A DNA stretch of 64,000 bases from Pseudomonadota bacterium (GTDB taxonomy: Bacteria; Pseudomonadota; Alphaproteobacteria; Micavibrionales; UBA2020): the NCBI GenBank assembly GCA_021845905.1, contig JAJZVA010000014.1:1-64000 (forward strand), read 5' to 3'. Positions within the stretch are counted from its first letter, which is position 1, and each line of letters opens with the position of its first letter. A program made the position numbers and the translations under genes. Below the pieces are notes generated by a model that was given only the letters and a program-made list of their open reading frames with translations, was not told the DNA's origin and ran no database searches. Below, one piece after another: positions 45,571-57,502 of the stretch.

Positions 45571-46814
45571 AATTTTTGAAGAAGATGTTCGGGCGGGATA
45601 AAAAACTCTACGAAAAGCAAAAGCATATCCTCAAGTCCGGCACGCCGGAAGAGCGTCTGCACATCGCGGAGAACGCGGCGACGCACCCCGAGGCGCTCTA
45701 CTTTCTGGCCAAGGACGCCGACCCGAACGTCCGCCGCGCCGTCGCGGTGAACAAATCGACGCCGGTGCACGCGAGCGCCCTGCTGGCCAACGACAAAAGC
45801 CCCGACGTGCGCCTCGCCCTGGCGGCGCGGCTGGTGGAATTGCTGCCCGATCTCTCCGCGGAAAAGCAAAGCCAGCTCTATGCCTACGCCGTGCAGGCCC
45901 TGAGCGTCCTCGCGCACGACGAAGTGCTCAAAATCCGCACCGCGCTGTCGAGCGCGCTCAAAGACCACGCCAAAGCGCCGCCGAAAGTGGTGGGGCAGCT
46001 GGCGCGCGACGTGGAGCGCGAGGTTTCCGAGCCGATCCTGCGCTTTTGCCTTGCGCTGTCGGATGAGGATTTGCTGGAAATTCTCGCCGATCATCCGTCG
46101 GGCTGGGCGGTGGCCGCGATCGCCAACCGTCCGGCGGTCAGTCCGCGCGTGTCGGATGCCGTCTTTGGCGCGAACGACATTCCCGCGAGCCTCGCGCTGA
46201 TCAAGAACAAAGGCGCGCAGTTCACCAAGGAACTGCTGTTGAAAATCATCGAAAAATCCCGCGATTATCCCGACTGGCACGAGGAGATCGCCGTGCGCAA
46301 GGAGCTTTCGCTCGATCTCGCGCAACGGTTCGCCGGCTTCGTCAGCCAGACGGTGCTGGACGTGCTGTCGCGGCGCGACGATTTCGACCCCGAGACGCGC
46401 GCGGAAATCGCCGACATCGTCAGGCGGCGCATCGCCTTCCGCGGCGACGATGCCGCCGAGGAAACGCCGGAGGAAAAGCTCGCGCGCTACATCAAGGCGG
46501 GCAATCTCACGCCCGGCGTCATCACCGATGCTTTATCGTGGGACGACCATAAATTCGTGTTGCTGGCGCTGGCGCAGCTCAGCGGCATCCATCCCATCGT
46601 GGTGGAGAAGATGCTGGGCGCGGGCTCCGCGAAGCCGATCGTCGCGCTGTGCTGGAAGGCGGGGCTGCCGATGCGCGTCGCCGTCGAGCTGCAACACAGC
46701 TACGCGCATCTTTCGCCGAAGGAATTCATGTATGCCAAAGGCGGCACGGATTATCCGATGAGCCCCGCCGAGATCAAATGGCAGCTCGAGTTTTACGGCG
46801 TGGAATTGAAATAG
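45564..46814 (+). CDS. DUF2336 (HEAT-like) protein
   Basis: The 416-residue soluble helical protein has HEAT-like repeats (HIAENAATHPEALYFLAKDA, PNVRRAVAVNKSTPVHASAL, SPDVRLALAARLVELLPDLS). The DUF2336 core follows, including VSEPILRFCLALSDEDLLEI and QTVLDVLSRRDDF. The family is found mainly in alphaproteobacteria and has no known function. It starts inside the zapE stop, so the two are coupled. Confidence 0.83.
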   Translation: MLKFLKKMFGRDKKLYEKQKHILKSGTPEERLHIAENAATHPEALYFLAKDADPNVRRAVAVNKSTPVHASALLANDKSPDVRLALAARLVELLPDLSAEKQSQLYAYAVQALSVLAHDEVLKIRTALSSALKDHAKAPPKVVGQLARDVEREVSEPILRFCLALSDEDLLEILADHPSGWAVAAIANRPAVSPRVSDAVFGANDIPASLALIKNKGAQFTKELLLKIIEKSRDYPDWHEEIAVRKELSLDLAQRFAGFVSQTVLDVLSRRDDFDPETRAEIADIVRRRIAFRGDDAAEETPEEKLARYIKAGNLTPGVITDALSWDDHKFVLLALAQLSGIHPIVVEKMLGAGSAKPIVALCWKAGLPMRVAVELQHSYAHLSPKEFMYAKGGTDYPMSPAEIKWQLEFYGVELK

Positions 46815-46831
46815 AAGCTTACGATAAAGAG

Positions 46832-47575
46832 TTACTGCGGCCCTTTGTTTCCCGGCGTTTTCGGCGCGGCGGCGACGGACGCGCGCGAGATCAGGTCCAT
46901 CACGGCGGCGTTGTTGCTTTGCTGGGCGTACCATGAGACAGGCTTGCCGAGACTGTTGCGCGCGGTGGGGTTCGCGCGGCGTGCGAGCAGGGTTTGCGTA
47001 GCGGCGAGTTGAGCCGATTTGGCCGCGTACATCAGGGCGGTTTCGCCGTTGACGTTCCGGGCTTCGATGAGGGCGTTGTTGTCGAGCAGCGCGTTCATCG
47101 TGTTCACGTAGCCGCAGGCGGATGCGAGCATCAGCGCGGTATCGCCCATGGCGTTTTTCGCGTTGACGTCCGCGCCGCGCCCGATCAGCAATTTCGCCAT
47201 GTCGCCGATATCGCTGCAGGCGGCGAGGATCAGCGCCGTGTATTTTTGCTTGTTTCTCGCCTCGATGTCCGCGCCGTGGTCGAGCAGGGCGGCGGCGATA
47301 CGCGTGTTGCGGTTGAACGTGCAGAGCATGAGCGGGGTGCTGTCATCGCTGTTGTGCGCGTTGACGTCCGCGCCGTTCTCGATGAGAAAGAGCGCGATTT
47401 CGGTTTTGCCGTGGGTCGCGGCGGTCAGCAGGGCGTTGTTGCCGTCGCGGTCTTTGACGTTGACGTGCGTTCCGCTTTTCAGGAGCCTTTTGACGGTTTG
47501 CAGGTCGTCGTTTTTCACGGCTTTGATCAGGCGGTTTGCCGCGGTGATTTCGTTGAATTCTTTTCCAAAAAGCAT
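46832..47575 (-). CDS. Ankyrin-repeat protein
   Basis: The 247-residue product is almost wholly ankyrin repeats: about six from residue 15 to 225 (DGNNALLTAATHGKTEIALF, STPLMLCTFN, YTALILAACSDIGD, GDTALMLASACGYVNTMNAL, GETALMYAAKSAQLAATQTL), each followed by GADVN-type turns. No signal peptide. It ends in a Pro/Gly/Lys tail. Ankyrin proteins bind other proteins, and many are type IV effectors in host-associated bacteria. A Dot/Icm-like apparatus is encoded in this window, so effector status is possible but unproved. It converges on the DUF2336 gene. Confidence 0.8.
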   Translation of the reverse strand: MLFGKEFNEITAANRLIKAVKNDDLQTVKRLLKSGTHVNVKDRDGNNALLTAATHGKTEIALFLIENGADVNAHNSDDSTPLMLCTFNRNTRIAAALLDHGADIEARNKQKYTALILAACSDIGDMAKLLIGRGADVNAKNAMGDTALMLASACGYVNTMNALLDNNALIEARNVNGETALMYAAKSAQLAATQTLLARRANPTARNSLGKPVSWYAQQSNNAAVMDLISRASVAAAPKTPGNKGPQ

Positions 47576-48842
<1,267 letters not shown>

Positions 48843-50015
48843 ATGAACGTTCACGAGTATCAAGCCAAGGAACTCCTGAAGGCGCGCGGCATTCCCGTGC
48901 TGGACGGTTTCGTCGCCTATACGGCGGAAGACGCGGCGAAGGCGGCTGAAAGGCTCCCGGGGCCGGTGTATGTCGTCAAGGCGCAGATCCACGCAGGAGG
49001 CCGCGGCAAGGGCGGCGGCGTCAAGGTCGTGAAGTCCGTCGATGAAGTCCGCGATACGGCGAAGAAGATGATCGGCATGAACCTCGTCACGCACCAGACC
49101 GGCCCGCAAGGCCACGAAGTGCACCGGGTTTATATCGAGGAAGGGTGCGACATCGGGCGTGAGCTGTATCTCGGCATGTTGCTCGACCGCGCGACCTCCC
49201 GCGTCACCATCATGGCGTCTACCGAAGGCGGCGTGGAAATCGAGGAAGTCGCGGAAAAGCATCCGGAGAAGATCGTCAAGGTCGTGGTCGATCCCGCCAT
49301 CGGCTTTCAGGCGTTTCAGGGCAGGCAGATTGCTTTTGCCCTGGGGCTGGAAGGCAAGCAGGTCGGCAAGGCCGTGTCGCTTATCGGCAAGATGTATGAC
49401 GCCTTTATCGGTCTTGACGCCTCGATCGTCGAGATCAACCCGCTGGTGGTCACAAAAGGCGGCGACATCATTCCGCTCGACGCCAAGATGAACTTCGACG
49501 ACAACGCGCTCTTCCGTCAGAAAGAGGTCGAGGCGTTGCGCGATATCACCGAGGAGGATCCGTCCGAAAAGCGCGCCAAGGACAACGAACTCAGCTACGT
49601 CAAGCTGACCGGCAACATCGGTTGCATGGTCAACGGCGCGGGGCTGGCCATGGCGACGATGGACATCATCAAGCTTTATGGCGGCGATCCGGCGAACTTC
49701 CTGGATGTCGGCGGCGGCGCAACCAAGGAGCGCGTGGCCGAGGCCTTCCGCATCATCCTCTCCGATCCGAACGTTGAAGGCATTTTGGTCAACATCTTCG
49801 GCGGCATCATGCGTTGCGACATCATCGCCGACGGCGTGATAACCGCCGCGCGCGAACTGGGGCTGACCATGCCCTTGGTCGTGCGTCTCGAGGGCACCAA
49901 TGTCGATCAGGGCAAGGCGCTTTTGAAGAAGTCGGGTCTTAACATCATTGCGGCCGACAATCTCGCCGACGCCGCGCAAAAGGTCGTCAAGGCCGTGAAA
50001 GCGGAGGCTGCGTAA
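48843..50015 (+). CDS. sucC: Succinyl-CoA synthetase, beta subunit
   Basis: The 390-residue nucleotide-binding subunit of succinyl-CoA synthetase starts immediately after the mdh stop. It begins [20 protein letters not shown]. It has the ATP-grasp domain ([18 protein letters not shown]), the [13 protein letters not shown] metal site and the CoA-ligase domain with [16 protein letters not shown] and [10 protein letters not shown]. sucD follows after four bases. Length and motifs are standard. Confidence 0.96.
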   Translation: MNVHEYQAKELLKARGIPVLDGFVAYTAEDAAKAAERLPGPVYVVKAQIHAGGRGKGGGVKVVKSVDEVRDTAKKMIGMNLVTHQTGPQGHEVHRVYIEEGCDIGRELYLGMLLDRATSRVTIMASTEGGVEIEEVAEKHPEKIVKVVVDPAIGFQAFQGRQIAFALGLEGKQVGKAVSLIGKMYDAFIGLDASIVEINPLVVTKGGDIIPLDAKMNFDDNALFRQKEVEALRDITEEDPSEKRAKDNELSYVKLTGNIGCMVNGAGLAMATMDIIKLYGGDPANFLDVGGGATKERVAEAFRIILSDPNVEGILVNIFGGIMRCDIIADGVITAARELGLTMPLVVRLEGTNVDQGKALLKKSGLNIIAADNLADAAQKVVKAVKAEAA

Positions 50016-50019
50016 ACAT

Positions 50020-50901
50020 ATGTCCGTACTCGTCAACAAAAACACCAAAGTCATCTGTCAGGGTTTCACCGGCGCGCAAGGCACGTTCCACTCGGAGCAG
50101 GCGGCCGCATACGGCACGCACATGGTCGGCGGCGTCACGCCGGGCAAGGGCGGCACCAAGCACCTCAATCTGCCGGTGTTCGACACCGTGAAGGATGCCG
50201 TCAATGATACGGGCGCCAATGCGAGCGTCATTTACGTGCCGCCGCCGTTTGCGGCGGACGCGATTTTGGAAGCCATCGACGCCGACATTCCGCTGGTCAT
50301 CTGCATCACAGAGGGCATTCCGGTGCTCGACATGGTGAAGGTGAAGCGCAAACTGCAAGGCTCGAAAACGCGCCTCATCGGCCCCAACTGCCCGGGCGTC
50401 ATCACGCCGGGCGAATGCAAGATCGGCATCATGCCGGGGCATATCCACAAGCGCGGCAAGATCGGCATCGTCTCCCGTTCCGGCACGCTGACCTATGAAG
50501 CGGTCGCGCAAACGACGGCGAACGGTCTCGGTCAGACGACCTGCATCGGCATCGGCGGCGACCCCGTCAACGGCACGAACTTCATCGACGCCATCGACAT
50601 GTTCCTCAACGACGACGAAACGCAGGGTATCCTGATGATCGGCGAAATCGGCGGTAGCGCCGAGGAAGATGCGGCCGAATTCTACAAAAACGCCAAAAAG
50701 AAAAAACCCATCGCGGGCTTCATTGCCGGCGTCACGGCGCCTCCGGGCCGCCGCATGGGCCACGCGGGCGCGATCATCGCCGGCGGCAAGGGCGCGGCGA
50801 AAGACAAGGTCGCGGCCATGAAAGCCGCTGGCTTCGTCATGTCCGACAGCCCCGCCGGTCTCGGCGAGGCGATGGCGACAGCCATGAAGGCGAAACATTG
50901 A
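50020..50901 (+). CDS. sucD: Succinyl-CoA synthetase, alpha subunit
   Basis: The 293-residue CoA-binding subunit has [20 protein letters not shown] at its start, [19 protein letters not shown], and the phosphorylated histidine in [16 protein letters not shown]. It works with SucC to turn succinyl-CoA into succinate with nucleoside triphosphate formation. A small CYTH gene lies between it and sucA. Confidence 0.96.
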   Translation: MSVLVNKNTKVICQGFTGAQGTFHSEQAAAYGTHMVGGVTPGKGGTKHLNLPVFDTVKDAVNDTGANASVIYVPPPFAADAILEAIDADIPLVICITEGIPVLDMVKVKRKLQGSKTRLIGPNCPGVITPGECKIGIMPGHIHKRGKIGIVSRSGTLTYEAVAQTTANGLGQTTCIGIGGDPVNGTNFIDAIDMFLNDDETQGILMIGEIGGSAEEDAAEFYKNAKKKKPIAGFIAGVTAPPGRRMGHAGAIIAGGKGAAKDKVAAMKAAGFVMSDSPAGLGEAMATAMKAKH

Positions 50902-50925
50902 AGGCGATGAAGGCATTCTAGAAAA

Positions 50926-51444
50926 ATGGCGAAAGAGATCGAGCGCAAATTCCTGGTGACGTCCGACGACTGGCGCGCTGGCGCGAAAGGCGTCTCTTAC
51001 GTGCAGGGCTATATCGCGACGAAGGGCGATACGACGATGCGCGTGCGCATCGCCGGGGATAAAGGCTTCATCACCATCAAGGGTCCGCGCGAAGGCATCA
51101 GCCGCGATGAATACGAGTACGAAATCCCCAAAGCCGACGCACGGGAAATGCTCGACAAGATGTGCGGCGAGAAGGTCGAAAAAACCCGCTATAAAATCAT
51201 GCATCAAGGGCTTGTTTGGGAAGTCGACGAATTCAAGGGCGCGAATGCCGGTCTTGTCGTCGCCGAAGTGGAGTTGCCGAGCGCACGCCATCCTTTCGAT
51301 CCGCCGCCGTGGGTGGGGGGGGATGTTTCGGAAGATGATCGCTATTCCAACTCCGCTCTTGCCAAGACACCCTATTCCCAATGGAAATCGCAGGACAATA
51401 GAAAATCACAGGACGCAAAAAAATGTCAAACGCCGAAACGCTAA
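50926..51444 (+). CDS. CYTH-domain protein (inorganic triphosphatase-type)
   Basis: The 172-residue product starts MAKEIERKFLV, the ExExK motif that opens CYTH domains. The strand-by-strand pattern of charged residues follows: TMRVRIAGDKGFITIKGPRE, YEYEIPKADAREML, EKTRYKIMHQGLVWEVDEF and AEVELPS. CYTH enzymes hydrolyse triphosphate or thiamine triphosphate, or make cAMP in one subgroup; single-domain bacterial forms are usually tripolyphosphatases. The last 30 residues are polar and overlap the sucA start by 22 bases. Confidence 0.85.
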   Translation: MAKEIERKFLVTSDDWRAGAKGVSYVQGYIATKGDTTMRVRIAGDKGFITIKGPREGISRDEYEYEIPKADAREMLDKMCGEKVEKTRYKIMHQGLVWEVDEFKGANAGLVVAEVELPSARHPFDPPPWVGGDVSEDDRYSNSALAKTPYSQWKSQDNRKSQDAKKCQTPKR

Positions 51445-54287
51445 GTTTTCTTTCCGCCGCCAATCCTGAATATATCGCGGAACTCTATGCGAAATACAGC
51501 CAGAGCCCGTCCTCGGTGGATAAAAGCTGGGCGGTGTTGTTCGGCGGTCTCGGCGATGACGCGAAGGAAATCGTCGCTGAATTGCGCGGCGCGAGCTGGC
51601 GTCCGTCACAGGACAAAATGGCCGCGGTGCTGTCGTCTGCGGCGAATAAAGAAGATGCGAAGCCTGCGTCCAGGAAGGGCGCGACCGCTCAGGCGCCGGG
51701 CGCTGCCGTCGCTTCGGTCGGCGATTCTCTGCGCGCTTATCTTCTGATCCGTTCCTATCAGGTGCGCGGGCACTTGCTGGCCAACCTTGATCCTCTGGGA
51801 TTGATGGAGCGCAAATATCATCCCGAACTCGATCCCGCGACCTATGGATTTACCGATGCGGATTATGACCGCCCCATCGAGCTGGGCGGCATGGTGCTGG
51901 GTCTCGAACGCGCGACTTTGCGCCAGATCATGGCGCAGCTGGAAGAGACGTATTGCGGCTCCATCGGCGTCGAGTTCATGCATATACAAATCCCGGAAGA
52001 AAAAGCCTGGCTGATGGAGCATTTCGCCGAGCACCGCAACCAGACGCCTTTTTCCGCCGCGGAAAAGAAAGACCTGCTGGAGCAGCTGACCCGCGCCGAG
52101 GGGTTTGAAAACTTCGCGCAGACGAAATACACGGGCACCAAACGCTTTGGCGTCGAGGGCGGCGAGGCGGTCGTTCCCGCCGTGCACGAGATCATCGCCC
52201 ATAGCGCGCAGATGGGCGTCAAGGAAGTGATCATCGGCATGGCGCACCGCGGGCGCCTCAACATTCTCACTAACGTGCTGGGCAAATCCTTCACGTCGAT
52301 TTTTTCCGCGTTTCAGGGCGCGCCTTCGAAACCCGACGCGGTGCAGGGTTCGGGCGACGTCAAATACCACCTCGGCACGTCGAACGACCGCGACTTCAAG
52401 GGAAAAACCGTTCACGTCTCGATGGCCTCCAATCCGTCGCATCTCGAATTCGTCGATCCGGTAGTGGTCGGCAAGGTGCGCGCGAAGCAGGCGCTCCGCA
52501 AGGACGAGGATCACAGCGAGGTGATGGCGCTGTTGCTCCACGGCGATGCAGCGCTCGCCGGGCAGGGCATCGTTCCCGAGGTGCTGATGATGGCGAATTT
52601 GCCGGGCTATCGCGTCGGCGGCACGATGCACGTCGTCATCAACAACCAGATCGGATTCACCACCGCGCCGGCCTATGCGCGCTCGGGCAACTATTGCTCG
52701 GATGTCGCCAAGGTCATCCAGGCGCCTGTGTTCCACGTCAACGGCGACGATCTTGAAGCCGTCATCCACGTCTGCCGCATGGCGTCGGAATTCCGCCACA
52801 CCTTTAAAAAAGACGTTTTCGTAGATATCGTCTGCTACCGCCGCCACGGCCACAACGAGTCGGACGAACCCGCTTTCACCCAGCCGAAAATGTACAGCGT
52901 CATCCGCGACAAAAAAACCGCGCTGACGGTTTATGCCGAAAAGCTGATCGGCGAAGGCGCTGTGACGCAGGCAGAGGCGGACAAAATGGTTTCCGACTGG
53001 AAAGACTATCTGGAAGGCGAATTCGAGGCGGTCAAGAGCTACAAGTCTAACCACATCGACATGCTCGAAGGCAGCTGGACGGGCCTGAAACAGGCGACGG
53101 GCGACGAGCGCCGCGGCGAGACGGCCATCGGCGACGATATGGCGCGGAAAATCGGCCGCGCGATCACGTCGGTGCCCGAAGGCTTCGATCTCAATTCCAA
53201 AATCGCCCGCCAGCTCGAAGCGAAGAAGAAGATGTTTGAAACCGGCGAAGGGTTCGACTGGGCGACCGCCGAGGCGCTGGCTTTCGGTTCGCTTGCGCTC
53301 GAGGGTTTTCCGGTGCGCCTGTCGGGTGAAGATTGCGGGCGCGGCACCTTTTCGCAGCGTCATGCGGCGCTGACCGATCAGACGAGCGAGGAAAAATACT
53401 TTCCGCTCGCGCATATAGACCCCAAGCAGGCGAAGTTCGAAGTGCATGACAGCCCGCTCTCCGAAGCGGCGGTGATGGGCTTCGAATACGGCTATTCCAC
53501 CGCCGACCCGCGCACGCTGGTGCTGTGGGAGGCGCAGTTCGGAGACTTTTTCAACGGCGCGCAGGTGATCGTCGACCAGTTCATCTCGTCCGCGGAAACG
53601 AAATGGCTGCGCATGTCCGGCCTTGTGCTGTTGTTGCCGCACGGTTTGGAAGGCCAGGGCCCCGAACACTCGTCGGGACGTCTTGAGCGCTTCCTGCAAA
53701 TGTCTGCGGAGGACAACTGGCAGATTGCCAACTGCTCCACGCCCGCCAACTACTTCCACATTCTGCGCCGCCAGATGAAGCGCGACTTCCGCAAGCCGCT
53801 GGTCATCATGACGCCGAAATCGCTGTTGCGTCACAAGCTCTGCGTTTCGAGCCTGAAAGATTTTACCGGCAAGGAAAGTTTCCACCGCGTTATCCCGGAG
53901 CATGCGAAGCTCAAAAACGTCAGGCGCGTGGTGATTTGCAGTGGCAAGGTTTATTACGACCTGCTGGAAGCGCGCGAAAAACAAAAGATCGACAATGTTG
54001 CGATCGTGCGTCTGGAGCAGTTCTATCCGTTCCCGGAAAAATCGCTCGGCGATGCGCTGAAAGCCTATCCGGATGCGGAGATCGTCTGGTGTCAGGAAGA
54101 GGCGGAAAACCAGGGCGGCTGGACGTTCGTCGATCGCCGCATCGAAAACGTCTTGCGCCAGATCAGGCACAAATGCGCCCGCCCGTCGTACGTCGGCAGG
54201 CCGGAGGCTGCCGCGCCCGCGACCGGCACGCTCAAGAACCATGTCCATGAACAGGAAACGCTCGTCAATCACGCTTTAACGATCTAA
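51423..54287 (+). CDS. sucA: 2-oxoglutarate dehydrogenase E1 component
   Basis: SucA is the thiamine-diphosphate subunit that decarboxylates 2-oxoglutarate. The 954 residues have the N-terminal recruiting helix, the core [18 protein letters not shown] and the cofactor motif [37 protein letters not shown] and the transketolase-like half with [20 protein letters not shown] follow. The start overlaps the CYTH frame. sucB follows after 14 bases; the E3 component is elsewhere. Confidence 0.96.
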   Translation: MSNAETLSFLSAANPEYIAELYAKYSQSPSSVDKSWAVLFGGLGDDAKEIVAELRGASWRPSQDKMAAVLSSAANKEDAKPASRKGATAQAPGAAVASVGDSLRAYLLIRSYQVRGHLLANLDPLGLMERKYHPELDPATYGFTDADYDRPIELGGMVLGLERATLRQIMAQLEETYCGSIGVEFMHIQIPEEKAWLMEHFAEHRNQTPFSAAEKKDLLEQLTRAEGFENFAQTKYTGTKRFGVEGGEAVVPAVHEIIAHSAQMGVKEVIIGMAHRGRLNILTNVLGKSFTSIFSAFQGAPSKPDAVQGSGDVKYHLGTSNDRDFKGKTVHVSMASNPSHLEFVDPVVVGKVRAKQALRKDEDHSEVMALLLHGDAALAGQGIVPEVLMMANLPGYRVGGTMHVVINNQIGFTTAPAYARSGNYCSDVAKVIQAPVFHVNGDDLEAVIHVCRMASEFRHTFKKDVFVDIVCYRRHGHNESDEPAFTQPKMYSVIRDKKTALTVYAEKLIGEGAVTQAEADKMVSDWKDYLEGEFEAVKSYKSNHIDMLEGSWTGLKQATGDERRGETAIGDDMARKIGRAITSVPEGFDLNSKIARQLEAKKKMFETGEGFDWATAEALAFGSLALEGFPVRLSGEDCGRGTFSQRHAALTDQTSEEKYFPLAHIDPKQAKFEVHDSPLSEAAVMGFEYGYSTADPRTLVLWEAQFGDFFNGAQVIVDQFISSAETKWLRMSGLVLLLPHGLEGQGPEHSSGRLERFLQMSAEDNWQIANCSTPANYFHILRRQMKRDFRKPLVIMTPKSLLRHKLCVSSLKDFTGKESFHRVIPEHAKLKNVRRVVICSGKVYYDLLEAREKQKIDNVAIVRLEQFYPFPEKSLGDALKAYPDAEIVWCQEEAENQGGWTFVDRRIENVLRQIRHKCARPSYVGRPEAAAPATGTLKNHVHEQETLVNHALTI

Positions 54288-54301
54288 AAGGAAAAATAAC
54301 A

Positions 54302-55516
54302 ATGGCAACAGAAATTGTAGTTCCGGCCCTCGGTGAATCGGTCACGGAAGCGACCGTCGCGAAATGGCTCAAGAAAGTCGGCGATGCCGTCGCGGTCGAC
54401 GATCCGCTGGTGGAGCTGGAAACCGACAAGGTGACGCTTGAAGTCAACGCCAAGGAAGCGGGCGTGCTGAAAGAGATCAAGGTCGAAACCGGCGCGAACG
54501 TCGAAGTCGGCGCGGTGCTGGGTTCTATTGGAGTTGGCAGCGGAGCCGTCTCCGCGCCTGCGAAAGCCGCGGCTCCGGCCAAGAAGTCCGAACCCGTCGC
54601 GGCGAAAGTCGCCTCCAAACCGGCGAGTAACGACGCTTTCCTCTCCCCCGCCGTGCGCAAACTGGTGGATGACAATAAAGTCGATACATCAGGCATGTCC
54701 GGCACCGGCAAGGATGGCCGACTGACGAAAGGAGACGTTCTGGAAGCCCTGAACGCGCCGAAATCAGCGCCGGCCGCCAAAGCCCCCACCGTTCCTTCAG
54801 GGCCGCGCAACAACGCCGACCGCGAAGAGCGCGTGCGCATGACGCGCCTGCGCCAGCGCATCGCCGAGCGGCTCAAGGACGCGCAGAACACCGCCGCGAT
54901 CCTCACCACCTTCAATGAAGTCGATATGAGCCATATCATGGCCTTGCGCGCGCAATATAAAGACGGTTTCGAGAAGAAGCACGGCGTGCGTCTCGGTTTC
55001 ATGTCGTTCTTCGTCAAGGCGGCGGTGCAGGCCTTGAAAGATTTCCCGGCTGTCAATGCGGAGATCGACGGTACCGATCTTGTGTACAAGAACTACTACG
55101 ACATCGGCGTGGCGGTTTCGACGCCCGCGGGTCTGGTCGTTCCCGTTGTGCGAGACGCGGACAAGAAGAGCTTCGCCGACATTGAAAAAGAAATCGGCGA
55201 TCTCGGCAAGCGCGCCCGTGACGGCAAGCTCGGCCTTGACGAACTGACCGGCGGCACCTTCACCGTCACCAACGGCGGCGTGTTCGGCTCGCTGATGGCG
55301 ACGCCGATCATCAATCCGCCGCAGGCGGGCATTCTCGGCATGCACAAGGTGCAGGAACGCGCCGTGGTCGTGAACGGGCAGGTCGTCGTGCGGCCGATGA
55401 TGTACATCGCGCTGTCTTACGACCACCGCATCATCGACGGGCGCGAGTCGGTCTCGTTCCTCGTGCGCGTCAAGGACGCGATCGAGGATCCGCAACGTCT
55501 GCTGCTGGATGTCTAA
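54302..55516 (+). CDS. sucB: Dihydrolipoyllysine succinyltransferase (E2o)
   Basis: The 404-residue acyltransferase of the 2-oxoglutarate dehydrogenase complex has one lipoyl domain with the lipoylated lysine in [15 protein letters not shown], an Ala/Pro/Lys linker, the E3-binding domain ([20 protein letters not shown]) and the catalytic domain ending [15 protein letters not shown], with the active His and Asp. It is the last gene of the operon. The gene after it runs on the other strand. Confidence 0.96.
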   Translation: MATEIVVPALGESVTEATVAKWLKKVGDAVAVDDPLVELETDKVTLEVNAKEAGVLKEIKVETGANVEVGAVLGSIGVGSGAVSAPAKAAAPAKKSEPVAAKVASKPASNDAFLSPAVRKLVDDNKVDTSGMSGTGKDGRLTKGDVLEALNAPKSAPAAKAPTVPSGPRNNADREERVRMTRLRQRIAERLKDAQNTAAILTTFNEVDMSHIMALRAQYKDGFEKKHGVRLGFMSFFVKAAVQALKDFPAVNAEIDGTDLVYKNYYDIGVAVSTPAGLVVPVVRDADKKSFADIEKEIGDLGKRARDGKLGLDELTGGTFTVTNGGVFGSLMATPIINPPQAGILGMHKVQERAVVVNGQVVVRPMMYIALSYDHRIIDGRESVSFLVRVKDAIEDPQRLLLDV

Positions 55517-55521
55517 GCGCG

Positions 55522-56262
55522 CTACTGCGCGTCAAGCACTTCGTAAAAATGGTATCCCGTTCCCGGCGGGTTGGTATTGCCTGCGCTTTCAAAACAGCCG
55601 CTGGAATAGGGGAGCGCTATCGTATAGGTTCCGGCAAAAGTTCCGGTGAACTTGGTGCCGTCGAAGGCATCCGCCGTGACGGTGGGGATCGTCGTGGTGT
55701 TGTGGGTGATCTCCTCGATTTGAGCGCAGACGGCCTCGGTCACCCAGGGCATGATGATGAGGATCTCGGCGGTGGAGGCGGAGCAAGCCGAGCCGTTGGC
55801 CGTGGCCGGGCCGGTGCCCTGGTTTTCAACGCAGACGTTGCCTTCGAAGATATAGTTTCCGGCGAGCGTCGAGCCTGCTGCCGTAGCCGCCGCCGCATCG
55901 ACCGCTTCGGCGGGCGGCACGGAGAAGCTCATGCCGCCGCCTGCCGTATTGAACACCTGGCAGCTTGAAAGCCCGCTGCCGGCATAGCCGCTCACCGTGG
56001 TGTTGTTGAAGTCAACCTGCGTCGCGCGGCAGTCGTTTTGCAACATCACGGTTTGCACGGCGCCATACATTTTTTGCGCGTAGGAGGTGATTTGCTGCGC
56101 ATCCATCGCAGCACGTTCGGTCGTGTCGACGCTGCCTTCGTTTCCGCGGGTGATCAGGAACATCAGCGCGGCGAACAGCGCGACGCCGATCAGAACGTAG
56201 ATCAGCATGTTGCCCGCGGCGGAGAATTTTTGTCGTGCGGGGTGTTTTTGGCGCGTCTTCAT
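55522..56262 (-). CDS. Pilin-like/pseudopilin-type membrane-anchored protein (second copy)
   Basis: The 246-residue product has a basic N-terminus, then AGNMLIYVLIGVALFAALMF. That is the same G-x-x-[IL]-IY-x-LI plan as the 22960-23598 protein, with no +5 glutamate. The extracytoplasmic part is Gly/Thr/Ala rich with several cysteines (NDCRATQ, SSCQVF, NVCVEN, GSACSAS, SSGCFES). ATG 56262 is preferred to 56286. It is transcribed away from ybbN. The pair defines a small protein family in this genome. Confidence 0.6.
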   Translation of the reverse strand: MKTRQKHPARQKFSAAGNMLIYVLIGVALFAALMFLITRGNEGSVDTTERAAMDAQQITSYAQKMYGAVQTVMLQNDCRATQVDFNNTTVSGYAGSGLSSCQVFNTAGGGMSFSVPPAEAVDAAAATAAGSTLAGNYIFEGNVCVENQGTGPATANGSACSASTAEILIIMPWVTEAVCAQIEEITHNTTTIPTVTADAFDGTKFTGTFAGTYTIALPYSSGCFESAGNTNPPGTGYHFYEVLDAQ

Positions 56263-56368
56263 AAGCTTACTATAAACAAGTTGCATCGCATGTCCATGCG
56301 TTTTTAATTATGGATATTAAATCCCGCAAACTCTGTATTTTCTCTCCGATATAAGGTATGAAAAAAGG

Positions 56369-57301
56369 ATGATCGATCTCAATTTGAATACGCAGCCGAA
56401 ACCGTCCCCCGCGTCTTTTATCAAGGACACGGACGAGCTCAATTTCGAACAGGACGTCTTGCAGGCCTCGATGGAGCGGCCGGTGATCGCGCTGTTTTAT
56501 TCTCCGGCAAGCGCGATTTGCAAGCAGATGGCGGCGGCGCTCGAAAAGCTGGCGTCGGCGGCGGTTCTTCTGGCGCGGGTGGATATCACGCGAAATCCCG
56601 GTCTGGCGCAGGCCTTGAGGCTGGAGGCCGTGCCGACGGTTTACGTTTTTCATCAGGGCCGTCCGATTGACGGCTTCACCGGCGCGAAAACCGATGCCGA
56701 GCTGAAATCTATGGTCGATGATTTGAAAAAGTTCGGCGGCGCGCCGGAAGAGATGGATAAGGCCGCGCTGGCGGAACAGACCAAAAAGATCCGCGATGAG
56801 GCGGATGCGTTTTTCGGGCAGGGCAATCTCGATGCGGCAATGGAACGCTATGCCACGGCGCTGGAGACCGATCCTTCCGACATGGAGGCGCTGGCGGGCA
56901 TCGGCTGGTGCCTGCTGGGTCAGGGCGATGTGGCCGCCGTGAGGGAGATGCTGACGGGGCTTTCGCCCGAACAACTGGAAACGCCGCGCCTCAAGGGCCT
57001 GAAAAATCTCATGGCGCTGGAAGACAATGTCAAGGACATTGACGATGCGCTCGCGCTCGCCGACAGGATGATGAAGAACCCGAAAGACCTGCAGGCGCGT
57101 TACGATCTCGCGCAAAGGCACCTTGCCGCCGGGCAGCTTGAAAAGGGCATCGATACGCTGATCGGCATCATCCGCCTCGACCGCGAATGGCAGGAGCAAA
57201 AGGCGCGCAAATTGCTGTTGGAAGTTTTTGAATCGCTGGGCAATGCGCATCCGCTGACATCGAGCGGACGGCGCAAACTCTCGTCGGTGCTGTTTTCATG
57301 A
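56369..57301 (+). CDS. ybbN: Thioredoxin-like co-chaperone YbbN/CnoX
   Basis: The 310-residue protein has a thioredoxin domain (about 20-120: [39 protein letters not shown]) and a TPR-like helical C-terminal half ([40 protein letters not shown]). In the CxxC position only the second cysteine is kept (SAIC), so it is unlikely to be a reductase. YbbN/CnoX holds proteins during oxidative stress. Its stop overlaps the next gene (ATGA). Confidence 0.88.
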   Translation: MIDLNLNTQPKPSPASFIKDTDELNFEQDVLQASMERPVIALFYSPASAICKQMAAALEKLASAAVLLARVDITRNPGLAQALRLEAVPTVYVFHQGRPIDGFTGAKTDAELKSMVDDLKKFGGAPEEMDKAALAEQTKKIRDEADAFFGQGNLDAAMERYATALETDPSDMEALAGIGWCLLGQGDVAAVREMLTGLSPEQLETPRLKGLKNLMALEDNVKDIDDALALADRMMKNPKDLQARYDLAQRHLAAGQLEKGIDTLIGIIRLDREWQEQKARKLLLEVFESLGNAHPLTSSGRRKLSSVLFS

Positions 57302-57480
57302 CGCCGCCGAAGAAAGCCGATCCGAAACTGTTGGAAATTCTCGTCTGCCCGCTGACCAAGGCGCCGCTGGAATACGACGCGGAAAAGCAGGAGCTGATCA
57401 GCCGTCAGGCGAAGCTCGCTTTCCCGATCCGCGAGGGCATCCCGATGATGCTGATCGACGAAGCGCGGAAGATTGACTGA
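57298..57480 (+). CDS. Trm112-like (UPF0434/YcaR) zinc-ribbon-like small protein
   Basis: The 60-residue product has the Trm112 layout ([20 protein letters not shown], then [17 protein letters not shown]). Only one of the usual Cys pairs is visible, as in UPF0434/YcaR. In eukaryotes and archaea Trm112 supports methyltransferases; the role of the bacterial form is unclear. It is coupled to ybbN by a four-base overlap. Confidence 0.85.
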   Translation: MTPPKKADPKLLEILVCPLTKAPLEYDAEKQELISRQAKLAFPIREGIPMMLIDEARKID

Positions 57481-57502
57481 TTTTTTAAGAGAGGAAAAAG
57501 AT

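Noticed and set aside
51606-54272. Very long minus-strand frame opposite sucA (and similar ones opposite dotO, leuA, mdh-sucC)
   Set aside because: These are antisense shadows produced by GC-rich codon use; their products are Arg/His/Asp-biased with no family pattern.
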